DNA of 64,000 nt from Erysipelotrichaceae bacterium (GTDB taxonomy: Bacteria > Bacillota_I > Bacilli_A > Erysipelotrichales > Erysipelotrichaceae): assembly GCA_017405785.1 (NCBI GenBank), contig JAFQZR010000005.1, forward strand, positions 164,465 to 228,464, given 5' to 3'. The position numbers were made by a program, and so were the translations under genes. The notes under the pieces were generated by a model that had not been told where the DNA came from, did not search any database, and worked only from the letters and a program-made list of their open reading frames with translations. The first letter of the stretch is position 1. The number at the start of each line of letters is the position of its first letter. Below, piece by piece: positions 51,365 through 59,460 of the stretch.

Positions 51365-52006
51365 GTCTTTATAAGCATTGAACAGAGAGCTGATGATGCG
51401 TTCACGGCTCTTTTTTTCAACATCAACGGTATAGTGACCTGAACCGTTGATCAGTATGGTTCCTGATGGGTGCTCAAGTACTCTCTTGAATTTCCCGTAT
51501 TCCTTATGAACATGTCCATAGAACATGTGGGAAGGCCTGAAAGTATTAAGCAGTTTCTCAAAGCAGGCAAAACCGTGGTGCGGAAGGTCTTCCATGTCCC
51601 CGTAATTCCGTACGGGAGCATGGGTGACCAGAATATCAAAGCTTTCCGCAAACATGTTTTTGATCAGAACACTGTTTATTCGCTTGGTCATTTCTGACTC
51701 AGTATACATGTCCTTGCTTTGACGGTAACGCATGGAACCGCCTAATCCCAGAATGCGGAAGCCTTTGTACTCATAGATCATGTCGTCTATGTCGATGCAT
51801 CCTTCCGGATAACGGGTATCATAGACACCGTCATGATTGCCTCTGACAAATAATACGGGTACGTTAACCATGGTAGCCAGGAATTCGAGGTATTCCGGTT
51901 TGAGATCACCGCAGGAGATGATCAGTTCAACTCCTTCGGTGCGGCTGCGGTTATAGTAATCCCATAAGGAAGCTTCTTCGCTATCAGCGATTACCAGTAT
52001 CTTCAT
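51350..52006 (-). CDS. Metallophosphoesterase
   Basis: 218 residues in the calcineurin-like fold: the first metal-binding motif is altered (ADSEEASLW in place of D-x-H), then SCGDLKPE (G-D), VRGNHDGVYD (G-N-H-D), LVTHAPV and FYGHVHKEYG (G-H-x-H). It would hydrolyse a phosphoester; the first-motif change may affect metal binding. It overlaps the upstream BMP-type gene by 4 bp on the same strand, so the two work in one operon. The substrate, possibly a nucleotide, is not known. Confidence 0.85.
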   Translation of the reverse strand: MKILVIADSEEASLWDYYNRSRTEGVELIISCGDLKPEYLEFLATMVNVPVLFVRGNHDGVYDTRYPEGCIDIDDMIYEYKGFRILGLGGSMRYRQSKDMYTESEMTKRINSVLIKNMFAESFDILVTHAPVRNYGDMEDLPHHGFACFEKLLNTFRPSHMFYGHVHKEYGKFKRVLEHPSGTILINGSGHYTVDVEKKSRERIISSLFNAYKDNRRI

Positions 52007-53871
52007 AGGGCAATACCGCTTTCTTCGGTCAGTTCCCTGACTTCTTCACTTAACTGACTGGTTGGTGGAATAATGCCGATGATGTTTTCGTTCAGCCAGT
52101 TCATTTCATATATTCCCTCAATGCTGAGACCCTCGGTTTCCCAGGTCACTCCGGTATTGGTTCTTAATTCTCCTCTGAACGGATTGATGGCTTCCCGGAT
52201 GATGGCATCCTTCAGCATGTTTATCATGTTTCTCTGAGAATATGGAATGCGTCCGGATACGTTTATGTCCAGCACACCGTTTTGTAAACCCCAGCGATAG
52301 CTGATGGCCTTGTCTCTGTTGGTAAGATTCTTATATGTACCGTCAGAAATCATCTTAATGAGCTTTTCGTAATAGATTTCCCAGTGAACAACAGGAGCGG
52401 CAATGTTGACGATCTCTCCGTTTTCATCAAACATGTATAAGCCATATTCAGTATTATCGGCTTCAAAGTCCGGTAAAGTCGGTCCGCAGAACACTCTGAT
52501 TCCCAGATCCTTCATTTCCTGTTTCCAGCCCTTATCCAGTGACTGCTGCCAGTCCAGATAGATGCGGCACTGCGGATCGCTCATGGCAGCGCCGATTGCA
52601 AAGGCGTTGATGGCCGCAACTGTCCCGTAGAACGGATAATCGGCTATGTAAGCCAGTCTGTGGTCTTCGCATAAGGACCCGGCAAGCACACCTAACAGGA
52701 ACTGTACTTCATACATTCTGACACTGTAGGTTCTCAAGGCGTTTCTGCCCGGATAACCGGAACAGTTCAGGAAGATTTTATCAGGATATTTGACAGCATA
52801 GCGGAAACTGTCTGCAAACTGGTTAGGCGAAACGGTAAAGATGACATCGTTTTCCCCAATGGCTTTCCGCATGTTTACATCAAAGGCGTCATCACGGCAG
52901 TTATCGTAACGCTGAGTTACGATGCTCTGACTGTGATTTTCCAGCATGATGCGTCCCAGTTCCTGGTCAAACTCCCGGCTGGAAGTTTCCGGTGAATACT
53001 CATACAGGAAACCGGCACGGATGGCATTCTCCGGAATGAACGGGAGAATGCGTCTTATGACCTTATGCAGGGAATCGCCGGGTTCATCGGAAAGGGATAT
53101 GTCAGTACCGGCTGATATGGCCTGAAGTTCTTTCTCCAGCGTGGAAATGTTTTTTTCACTGAGTGAGGAAGAATACAGGGAATTCATGTCATATACTGAC
53201 AGATACATTAAGAAAGCATCAGATACCGATATGCCATAGCGGGAAAATCCCTTGGCATTAAAGGCTTTCTCGAAGTAGTAATAACAGCTCTTCAAGGTGA
53301 GAACATCGTCTCTGTCCCACTTTTCATTTATATTCTTATTTAATAATCGGCAGAGTTTCAGATAACTTCCCTTAGTCGAAAAATCGATGACATAAATGCC
53401 GGTAGCGTTATAGAACTGCAGGAACTCACTGTATAAAGGATCAGATGTGTCAGTAAGTACTCTGGTTACTTCAGCGCTGATGGCCGGTAATTCCAGATAT
53501 TTCCGTACAGAGACACGCTTGTTGCCTTCCAGGACATAGAAGCGGTGCAGGTATTCATAGACAACGATCGGATCGCTGATGCCTTCTTCATTCTGATAAC
53601 GGCAGACATTGGCCCACTTGGTGGCGAACTCACTGTGGCTGTCCATTATCGGCATATAGTTGCAGGCAAAAGATACCTGACGTCCGCGGGTAACGGTACC
53701 GCCGATCAGGTTTAATGGTATGTCCATGATGCCTAAAGGAATGTGAGCAAGTGAAACAAGGTCAGCTGTACTGTCCTCTAAGGCGTCTATGTACGGGTTG
53801 TCACCATGGACTACGGCCTTGCGGAAGGCCTTTTCGCCCAGAACTCGGGCTTTCAGATATTCTTCCATCAT
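52003..53871 (-). CDS. Cytosolic BMP-type ligand-binding protein with ParB-like N-terminus
   Basis: 622 residues from the ATG at 53871. No signal peptide or lipobox. The N-terminal part (about 80-125) holds IVVYEYLHRFYVLEGNKRVSVRKYLEL, a ParB/Srx-like fold pattern. The C-terminal half (about 270-600) resembles the BMP family of nucleoside-binding periplasmic proteins: VIFTVSPNQFADSFRYAVKYPDKIFLNCSG and FLLGVLAG. A cytosolic receptor-like use is inferred. A TATTAT box lies 6 bases before the ATG. It is co-transcribed with the metallophosphoesterase. Confidence 0.7.
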   Translation of the reverse strand: MMEEYLKARVLGEKAFRKAVVHGDNPYIDALEDSTADLVSLAHIPLGIMDIPLNLIGGTVTRGRQVSFACNYMPIMDSHSEFATKWANVCRYQNEEGISDPIVVYEYLHRFYVLEGNKRVSVRKYLELPAISAEVTRVLTDTSDPLYSEFLQFYNATGIYVIDFSTKGSYLKLCRLLNKNINEKWDRDDVLTLKSCYYYFEKAFNAKGFSRYGISVSDAFLMYLSVYDMNSLYSSSLSEKNISTLEKELQAISAGTDISLSDEPGDSLHKVIRRILPFIPENAIRAGFLYEYSPETSSREFDQELGRIMLENHSQSIVTQRYDNCRDDAFDVNMRKAIGENDVIFTVSPNQFADSFRYAVKYPDKIFLNCSGYPGRNALRTYSVRMYEVQFLLGVLAGSLCEDHRLAYIADYPFYGTVAAINAFAIGAAMSDPQCRIYLDWQQSLDKGWKQEMKDLGIRVFCGPTLPDFEADNTEYGLYMFDENGEIVNIAAPVVHWEIYYEKLIKMISDGTYKNLTNRDKAISYRWGLQNGVLDINVSGRIPYSQRNMINMLKDAIIREAINPFRGELRTNTGVTWETEGLSIEGIYEMNWLNENIIGIIPPTSQLSEEVRELTEESGIAL

Positions 53872-53877
53872 ACGCCT

Positions 53878-53883
53878 ATAATA
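53878..53883 (-). promoter_or_regulatory. -10 box of an apparently leaderless gene
   Basis: On the minus strand TATTAT is followed by six bases (AGGCGT) and then the ATG at 53871. Confidence 0.4.
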
Positions 53884-53974
53884 TAGCACAATCACAATGA
53901 AATGAATAACTGATGAAAATGGGAGACGTTTTAGGTACAATATAAATAGAGATAATTGGAGGATTTATAATAAT

Positions 53975-55669
53975 ATGGGTTACATCGATAAATATAATTA
54001 CTGGCTCGAAAGAATTCCTGATGATGATCCGCTGGAGCGGGAACTTCGCGGTATCAGATTTGATGAAAACGAAATAAAAGAGCGTTTCTACCAGGATCTG
54101 GCCTTCGGTACAGCCGGGTTAAGAGGCAAGGTAGGAGCAGGCACAAACCGCATGAACTTCTTTACTGTCGGCAAGGCTACTCAGGGTATTGCGGATTATA
54201 TCAAGACATACGGTCCGGTTGCCATGGAAAGAGGCGTAGTCATAGCACATGACTCACGTCATTTCTCCAAGGAGTTCTCCCATCTGACTGCCAGCATTCT
54301 GGCTGCCAACGGGATAAAGGCCTATGTATTCCCTGATTTAAGACCGACACCGCAGCTGGCTTACATGGTAGGTGTACTGCATACAATTGCCGGCATCAAC
54401 ATCACAGCTTCACATAACCCAAGAGAATATAACGGCTATAAGGCATACTGGGAAGACGGCTGTCAGGTCAGCAGTCTGATCGCTGACGGCATGACCGAAA
54501 AGATCAACGCAGTCGATGCCTTTGACGGTGTTAAAAAGGCTGACTTTGATGAATGCGTCGCCAACGGCATGATCACGGTCTTAGGCCCTGAATATGACAG
54601 AATGTATCTGGATAAGATCGAATCAATGTCCATCCATGGCGGCGATGAGATCGACCTGGATATCCCGCTGGTATTCACTCCGCTTAACGGCGCAGCCTAT
54701 ATTCCGTTCAAGACCATGCTGGAAGACAGAGGCTTCACCAACTGGCATATCGTTGAAGAACAGAAGGATCCTGACCCTGACTTCACGACAGTCGGTTATC
54801 CTAACCCGGAATTCGCTCCGGCTTTCAAGCTGAGTGAACAGCTAGGCTATAAGACCGGTGCTGAACTGTTAATGGCCTGCGACCCTGACGGTGACAGATT
54901 CGCCATTGAATTAAAGGACGATGAAGGCAAGTATGTCATGTTAAACGGCAACCAGACAGGATATCTGCTGGTAAACTATGTGCTGGAAGGCCATAAGAGC
55001 GCCGGTACACTGCCTGATAACGGTGCCATGGTCAAGTCCATCGTTACAAGCACGATGAGTTCTGAGATAGCCAAAGCTTATGGTGTTAAAATGTTTGAAT
55101 CCCTGACCGGCTTCAAGAACATCTGCGGACGCTATCCTGGCTTGATTGCCCAGGGCTACAAGATCCTGTTTGGCTATGAGGAATCAGTAGGCTATGCCGC
55201 CTGCCCGGAAATCAGAGACAAGGACGGCATCTCAGCCGGCATGTTAGTGGCTGAGGCGGCTGCTTATTACCGCAAGCAGGGCAAGACCTTATGGGAAGTT
55301 CTGAAGGAACTGTTTGAGAAATACGGTTATTACAATGAAGACGAACCTAACGTTGTTCTGGAAGGCATTCCTGGTGCCGAGAGAATCAAGCGTATGATGG
55401 CATATGTCAGAGAGAATCCTCTTACTGAGGTTGCCGGTGCCAAGGTTGAAAAGGTCATTGACTACGCTAACGGGTATGAGGACATTCCTGCTTCCAACGT
55501 TCTGAGATACTATCTGGATAACGGCAGCTGGTTCGCCATCAGACCAAGCGGTACTGAGCCGAAGATCAAGTTCTACTTCTACACAAAGCAGGGAAGCGAG
55601 GAAGAAGCAAGAAAGGTTAACAAGGAAATAAAAGAAGAAGTATTCGCATACGTTAATGCGGTAGAATAG
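53975..55669 (+). CDS. pgcA: Phosphoglucomutase / phospho-sugar mutase
   Basis: 564 residues, the size of the alpha-phosphoglucomutase type. The phosphoserine is in ITASHNPREYNGYK, the metal loop is DPDGDRFAIEL, the sugar loop GYEESVGYA and the phosphate-binding end RPSGTEPKIKFYF. It interconverts glucose-1-phosphate and glucose-6-phosphate for glycogen and wall polysaccharide supply. TTGGAGG precedes the start. The ABC exporter gene starts 10 bp after its stop. Confidence 0.95.
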   Translation: MGYIDKYNYWLERIPDDDPLERELRGIRFDENEIKERFYQDLAFGTAGLRGKVGAGTNRMNFFTVGKATQGIADYIKTYGPVAMERGVVIAHDSRHFSKEFSHLTASILAANGIKAYVFPDLRPTPQLAYMVGVLHTIAGINITASHNPREYNGYKAYWEDGCQVSSLIADGMTEKINAVDAFDGVKKADFDECVANGMITVLGPEYDRMYLDKIESMSIHGGDEIDLDIPLVFTPLNGAAYIPFKTMLEDRGFTNWHIVEEQKDPDPDFTTVGYPNPEFAPAFKLSEQLGYKTGAELLMACDPDGDRFAIELKDDEGKYVMLNGNQTGYLLVNYVLEGHKSAGTLPDNGAMVKSIVTSTMSSEIAKAYGVKMFESLTGFKNICGRYPGLIAQGYKILFGYEESVGYAACPEIRDKDGISAGMLVAEAAAYYRKQGKTLWEVLKELFEKYGYYNEDEPNVVLEGIPGAERIKRMMAYVRENPLTEVAGAKVEKVIDYANGYEDIPASNVLRYYLDNGSWFAIRPSGTEPKIKFYFYTKQGSEEEARKVNKEIKEEVFAYVNAVE

Positions 55670-55679
55670 GAGAATTTCT

Positions 55680-57536
55680 ATGAGTATGGGACCTGGCGGC
55701 GGAAGAGGGATGCGAGGTTTCCTTACTGAAGAAGAGAAGCAAAATCAGCCAAAGGTAACTAAAGAACTTCTTTTGAGGGTATTCAGTTACCTTGCTCCTT
55801 ATTGGAAGCAACTGTTACTTACACTGGGCTGCATTCTGCTGTCTTCGGTACTGAGACTGCTGCCTTCAATTCTGACCGGTAAGATTCTGGATGACGGCCT
55901 TATTGCCCGCAATCTGGATCTGCTTATCAAATTAATAATACTGTCACTGGCAGTTACCTTTGGTGCTGAACTGATCGGTGTTGCTGAAAGCTATCTTAAT
56001 TCCTGGATCGCTCAGCACATAACCTTTGACATGCGCAATGCCATGTATGCCCATCTGCAGAAGATGTCTCAGTCATTCTTTACCTCCAATAACCAGGGAG
56101 ACATCATCACCAGAATGACTTCGGATATCTCAGGTGTGCAGTCAATCATTACCAATACATTCACCAGTATTCTTTCCAACTCCATTACTCTGGTAGTGGC
56201 TGTTGTGGCCATGTACCGCAAGAACTGGGTTTTGGCTACCATCGGCATGATCATCGTTCCGCTGTTTACCATTCCGACCCGTAAAGCCGGCAAGACCAGA
56301 TGGGAACTGACCAGGGAATCACAGGCAGTTAACGATGAGATCAACGGCTTGCTGAATGAAACTCTGTCAGTTTCAGGCCAGTTACTGGTCAAGCTGTTCG
56401 GCAAGGAAGAATACGAATATCAGAAATATGAGGAAGCCAACCGCCGCATGATCAACCTGAACATCAGAGAATCGATGGCCGGCCGCTGGTTCCGTGTCAT
56501 CTTAAGTACCCTGACCAGCATCGGACCTATGTTACTGTATCTGGTCGGTGGTATCCTGATGATGAAGTACGATTCCGACATTACTGTCGGTGACATCACT
56601 GTCATGGTATCTCTGTTAGGCCGCATGTACGGTCCGGTAAACTCACTGCTGAACATTCAGACTGAGTGGATCAGAGCCATGGCCAACTTCACCAGAATAT
56701 TCGAATACTTTGACATGCCGGTTGAAATTGAAAGCAAGCCTGATGCCATCATTCCTGAAGCGGCCTATGGCAATGTGGATTTCGAGCATGTCTACTTCCA
56801 CTACAATCCGGAAAGAGAGATCCTCAAGGATGTCAGCTTCACGCTGAAGAGCGGCAACAGTGTCGCCATCGTCGGACCTTCCGGTTCCGGTAAGAGTACG
56901 ATGGTCAACCTGATTCCGAGACTCTATGACGTTACCGGCGGCTGTGTCAAGTTTGACGGTGTCGATGTCAGAGACCTGGATCTGAAATACCTGCGCGACA
57001 GTGTTGGCGTGGTCAGCCAGGAAACCTATCTGTTTAACGGCACCATCAGGGAAAACCTGTTATACGCCAAACCGGATGCTACCGAAGAGGAGCTTATTGA
57101 AGCCTTGAAGAAAGCCAATATCTACGACTTCATTGAAGCTCAGGATGAGGGCCTGGATACCAAGGTAGGCAACAGAGGCCTTAAGCTCTCCGGCGGTGAG
57201 AAACAGCGCATATCCATTGCCCGTGTTCTGTTAAAGGACCCGGCACTGCTGATATTTGACGAGGCTACCAGCGCTCTTGACTCCATCAACGAGAACAAGA
57301 TCCAGGAAGCCATTGAACCTCTGATCGAGTCCCGCACCAGCATCCTCATCGCTCACAGACTGTCGACCATTCTGTCAGCGGATGAGATCCTGGTAATCAA
57401 GGACGGCGAGATCGTCGAAAGAGGCGTTCATGACCAGCTGGTCAAGGCCGGAGGTGTATATACCGAGTTATATGAAACTCAGTTCAAGAAAGCCCTGGAG
57501 GTAATGAATAAGGATAATGAAAACAAGCCATGCTAG
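55680..57536 (+). CDS. ABC exporter (single-type, MsbA/LmrA-like)
   Basis: 618 residues, one membrane domain and one nucleotide-binding domain: Walker A GPSGSGKST, signature LSGGEKQRI, Walker B LLIFDEATSALD with a normal glutamate. Both site halves are intact, so a homodimer is likely, unlike the pair at 14116-17966. A glycine-rich N-terminus (MSMGPGGGRGMRG) is noticeable. TAGGAG lies 8 bases before the ATG. It overlaps the next membrane gene by 20 bp. The cargo is unknown. Confidence 0.9.
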   Translation: MSMGPGGGRGMRGFLTEEEKQNQPKVTKELLLRVFSYLAPYWKQLLLTLGCILLSSVLRLLPSILTGKILDDGLIARNLDLLIKLIILSLAVTFGAELIGVAESYLNSWIAQHITFDMRNAMYAHLQKMSQSFFTSNNQGDIITRMTSDISGVQSIITNTFTSILSNSITLVVAVVAMYRKNWVLATIGMIIVPLFTIPTRKAGKTRWELTRESQAVNDEINGLLNETLSVSGQLLVKLFGKEEYEYQKYEEANRRMINLNIRESMAGRWFRVILSTLTSIGPMLLYLVGGILMMKYDSDITVGDITVMVSLLGRMYGPVNSLLNIQTEWIRAMANFTRIFEYFDMPVEIESKPDAIIPEAAYGNVDFEHVYFHYNPEREILKDVSFTLKSGNSVAIVGPSGSGKSTMVNLIPRLYDVTGGCVKFDGVDVRDLDLKYLRDSVGVVSQETYLFNGTIRENLLYAKPDATEEELIEALKKANIYDFIEAQDEGLDTKVGNRGLKLSGGEKQRISIARVLLKDPALLIFDEATSALDSINENKIQEAIEPLIESRTSILIAHRLSTILSADEILVIKDGEIVERGVHDQLVKAGGVYTELYETQFKKALEVMNKDNENKPC

Positions 57537-58098
57537 AAGAATGATACTGAGATTTCTGGCTCTGACATTCTATGTCATGATGGCCCGGAATACTCTGATG
57601 TATCTGTTCAGAGGGATGACATTGCGTGACACCTCTGAGTGGTTTCTTTTAGCGGGTCAGATCATCATGATCCTGGGTCTGATTCTGGATCGGAAACTGA
57701 TAATGTCAGCTGCCCTAATAGCCCTGTCAACCGGTTACTGGCTGAAAGCCGTTACGGCAGTTAGGTCAATGGTGATCTGGGACATAAACATTCTGGATGT
57801 TATTCTGTTTTCGTTCTTCGTTCTTTCGGCAGCCTTATGTGCCTGCATACTGTACACGGAAATAGTACAGCCGGAACATAATGGCAAGACATTTCTCAAA
57901 CTGATAGGCTGTCATGTGCTGGTGCTGGTTCTGTATGTGCGGTATCAGGAGATTATATATGCCTTATTTGTAGGTGTATTGCCGTCAATAGTAACAACAC
58001 CTTATAACATCAGAATGACAGGGAAACTGCAGAGTGTGATCCTGGCACTGGCGGGGACTCTGACAAACGGATTTTTGGTCTTAACACACAGGGATTAA
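57517..58098 (+). CDS. Hypothetical multi-pass membrane protein
   Basis: 193 residues with about six hydrophobic helices and short basic loops; no family recognised. The start overlaps the end of the ABC exporter gene by 20 bp, with AAGGA just upstream, so it is likely translated with it. It might be an accessory subunit or an unrelated membrane protein. The gene is followed by a new promoter at 58105. Confidence 0.55.
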   Translation: MKTSHARRMILRFLALTFYVMMARNTLMYLFRGMTLRDTSEWFLLAGQIIMILGLILDRKLIMSAALIALSTGYWLKAVTAVRSMVIWDINILDVILFSFFVLSAALCACILYTEIVQPEHNGKTFLKLIGCHVLVLVLYVRYQEIIYALFVGVLPSIVTTPYNIRMTGKLQSVILALAGTLTNGFLVLTHRD

Positions 58099-58104
58099 GG
58101 CATA

Positions 58105-58133
58105 TGGAAAGCTTAAATGCCATGTACTATAAT
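58105..58133 (+). promoter_or_regulatory. Promoter of gene 58172
   Basis: TGGAAA at 58105-58110 and TATAAT at 58128-58133 with 17-bp spacing. It places the start site near 58140, with AAAAGGAG at 58159-58166 in the leader. Confidence 0.55.
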
Positions 58134-58171
58134 ATGTCGTATAAAATTTATTGGATTTAAAAGGAGAATAT

Positions 58172-58813
58172 ATCACGATCAGAACAAATGTAGTAAAACT
58201 GGAGACTATTAAGGCTTTTGCCTATCGCCAGAAACTGCAGGCAGGAGACAGCGCTATCGTAATCGTCAGACCTGATGTCAAGCAGCCTGGCATGGCTACC
58301 ATCAGTAAGAAGACCGGTGAACCGGTACCGTCAGCCAATACTCCGGTAAAGCGTTATCCTGCTGAGGCTTTCAAGGAAGCCATGGCTCTGACCAACGGAA
58401 TGCTGTACAAGAAGCAGGGCTCAATCAAGGTTACCGAAGAGATGTTTGTTGAGCCGGAAGAAGAGAAGGAACCGGAGGTCATCACTCTTAATGAAGCAGC
58501 ATACCGGAAAATCGTTGAACACTATACCGATAAAAACGGCAAGCTTTCCTATGACCTGGTCAACTCAGAACTCATCAAGTTCATGAAATCCAGCAGTATC
58601 GTCAGAAAGATGATCGCTGACGGCGAGAAGGCTTCTGACATCCGCGATTACATCGTGCTGAACAAGCTCAGAAACATTGCCGGCGATCTGGATATGAAGG
58701 AAGAAGAAGTCTTCATGATCGTTGATCTGCTTGATGAAGTAAGCCCTAAGGGACTGTTCAAGGAACTCAATGTTGAGATCAGAAGGGCTCTGGCCAAGAA
58801 CAAGGCAAAATAA
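58172..58813 (+). CDS. Conserved-looking hypothetical protein with apparent non-AUG start
   Basis: About 213 residues, soluble, acidic middle, helix-rich end; family not recognised. The frame is open from a TTG at 58151 but the only ribosome binding site, AAAAGGAG at 58159-58166, lies after that TTG and before the codons ATC (58172), ACG (58175) and ATC (58178). ATC 58172 is 5 bases from the site and gives MTIRTNVVKLETIKAF. No ATG or GTG is near. A rare initiation codon, as in infC, is therefore likely. It is monocistronic, with a terminator at 58824. Confidence 0.55.
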   Translation: MTIRTNVVKLETIKAFAYRQKLQAGDSAIVIVRPDVKQPGMATISKKTGEPVPSANTPVKRYPAEAFKEAMALTNGMLYKKQGSIKVTEEMFVEPEEEKEPEVITLNEAAYRKIVEHYTDKNGKLSYDLVNSELIKFMKSSSIVRKMIADGEKASDIRDYIVLNKLRNIAGDLDMKEEEVFMIVDLLDEVSPKGLFKELNVEIRRALAKNKAK

Positions 58814-58823
58814 GTAATACAAG

Positions 58824-58847
58824 AAGCTGCTGCGGCAGCTTTTTTTG
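58824..58847 (+). terminator. Terminator before the feo operon
   Basis: AAGCTGC 58824-58830 pairs with GCAGCTT 58835-58841 around TGCG, followed by Ts. Confidence 0.92.
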
Positions 58848-58849
58848 TG

Positions 58850-58877
58850 TTGCAATATTGGAAAAAGGTTGTATAAT
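58850..58877 (+). promoter_or_regulatory. Promoter of the feo operon
   Basis: TTGCAA at 58850-58855 and TATAAT at 58872-58877 with 16 bp between; the start site should lie in operator A. Confidence 0.75.
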
Positions 58878-58883
58878 GATAAC

Positions 58884-58901
58884 AGTTAGCGAAGGCTAAC
58901 T
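58884..58901 (+). promoter_or_regulatory. feo operator A
   Basis: AGTTAGC-GAAG-GCTAACT, an 18-bp perfect palindrome immediately after the -10 box. First of three sites 34 bp apart. Confidence 0.8.
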
Positions 58902-58918
58902 AAATATATGCGTTTAAG

Positions 58919-58934
58919 GTTAGCAAATGCTAAC
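58919..58934 (+). promoter_or_regulatory. feo operator B
   Basis: GTTAGC-AAAT-GCTAAC. Starts exactly 34 bp after site A core, i.e. about three helical turns. Confidence 0.75.
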
Positions 58935-58951
58935 TATTAAAAACGATCATT

Positions 58952-58969
58952 GGTTAGCAATAACTAACC
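58952..58969 (+). promoter_or_regulatory. feo operator C
   Basis: GGTTAG-N6-CTAACC. Starts exactly 34 bp after site B core and ends 19 bp before the feoA start codon, near the ribosome binding site. Confidence 0.75.
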
Positions 58970-58988
58970 GCGAAAGGAGGAACTAATC

Positions 58989-59201
58989 ATGATGCCATTA
59001 TCTTTGGCGGAAGTTGGCGAAGTAAATGTCATTAAGAAAGTCAGCGGCAGGCCGGAAATCAAGCAGCATCTGGAAAACATGGGATTCGTGGTCGGATCAG
59101 ATGTAACAGTTATCTCTGAAGTTCAGGGCAACATAATCGTTAATGTCAAGAATGTCAGAGTTGCCATTGGAAAGGAAATGGCAAATAAGATCATGATTTG
59201 A
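58989..59201 (+). CDS. feoA: FeoA-domain protein (first copy)
   Basis: 70 residues, an SH3-like FeoA domain: PLSLAEVGEVNVIKKVSG, LENMGFVVGSDVTVISE and NVRVAIGKEMANKI. FeoA is a small cytoplasmic partner of the ferrous iron transporter FeoB. AAAGGAGG lies about 8 bases before ATG 58989; the adjacent ATG 58992 is equally possible. Expression should be controlled by the three GTTAG-N6-CTAAC sites. Confidence 0.93.
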   Translation: MMPLSLAEVGEVNVIKKVSGRPEIKQHLENMGFVVGSDVTVISEVQGNIIVNVKNVRVAIGKEMANKIMI

Positions 59202-59217
59202 AATGGAGGTAAAGGAA

Positions 59218-59439
59218 ATGAAGACTCTTAGAGATGTACAGATCGGCGATACCTGCAAGGTTAAGAAACTGCATGGAGAAGGTGCCGTAAAACGCAGAAT
59301 CATGGATATGGGTGTTACCAGAAACGTGGAGATCTATGTCCGCAAGGTTGCTCCGTTAGGAGACCCGATTGAAGTGACGGTCCGCGGATATGAACTGTCA
59401 ATCCGTAAGGCAGATGCCGAGATGGTAGAAGTTTATTAA
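59218..59439 (+). CDS. feoA: FeoA-domain protein (second copy)
   Basis: 73 residues from ATG 59218, with GGAGGTAAAGG upstream; an ATG at 59203 begins inside that site. Typical FeoA pattern: TLRDVQIGDTCKVKKLHG, RRIMDMGVTRNVEIYVRKVAPLGDPIEVTVRGYELSIRK, a stronger match than the first copy at GDPIEV and the end. Two FeoA proteins before FeoB are common in Clostridia-like genomes. They may form a mixed complex. Confidence 0.94.
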   Translation: MKTLRDVQIGDTCKVKKLHGEGAVKRRIMDMGVTRNVEIYVRKVAPLGDPIEVTVRGYELSIRKADAEMVEVY

Positions 59440-59460
59440 TTGTGAGAGGGGATAAGTAAT

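Noticed and set aside
58884..58969. Classic DtxR/IdeR or Fur boxes
   Set aside because: Half-sites resemble DtxR but the 6-base spacing differs, and Fur-type GATAATGATAATCATTATC is absent; described as a related but distinct motif.
59203..59217. Start of the second FeoA at ATG 59203
   Set aside because: This ATG lies directly at the GGAGG ribosome binding site used by ATG 59218.
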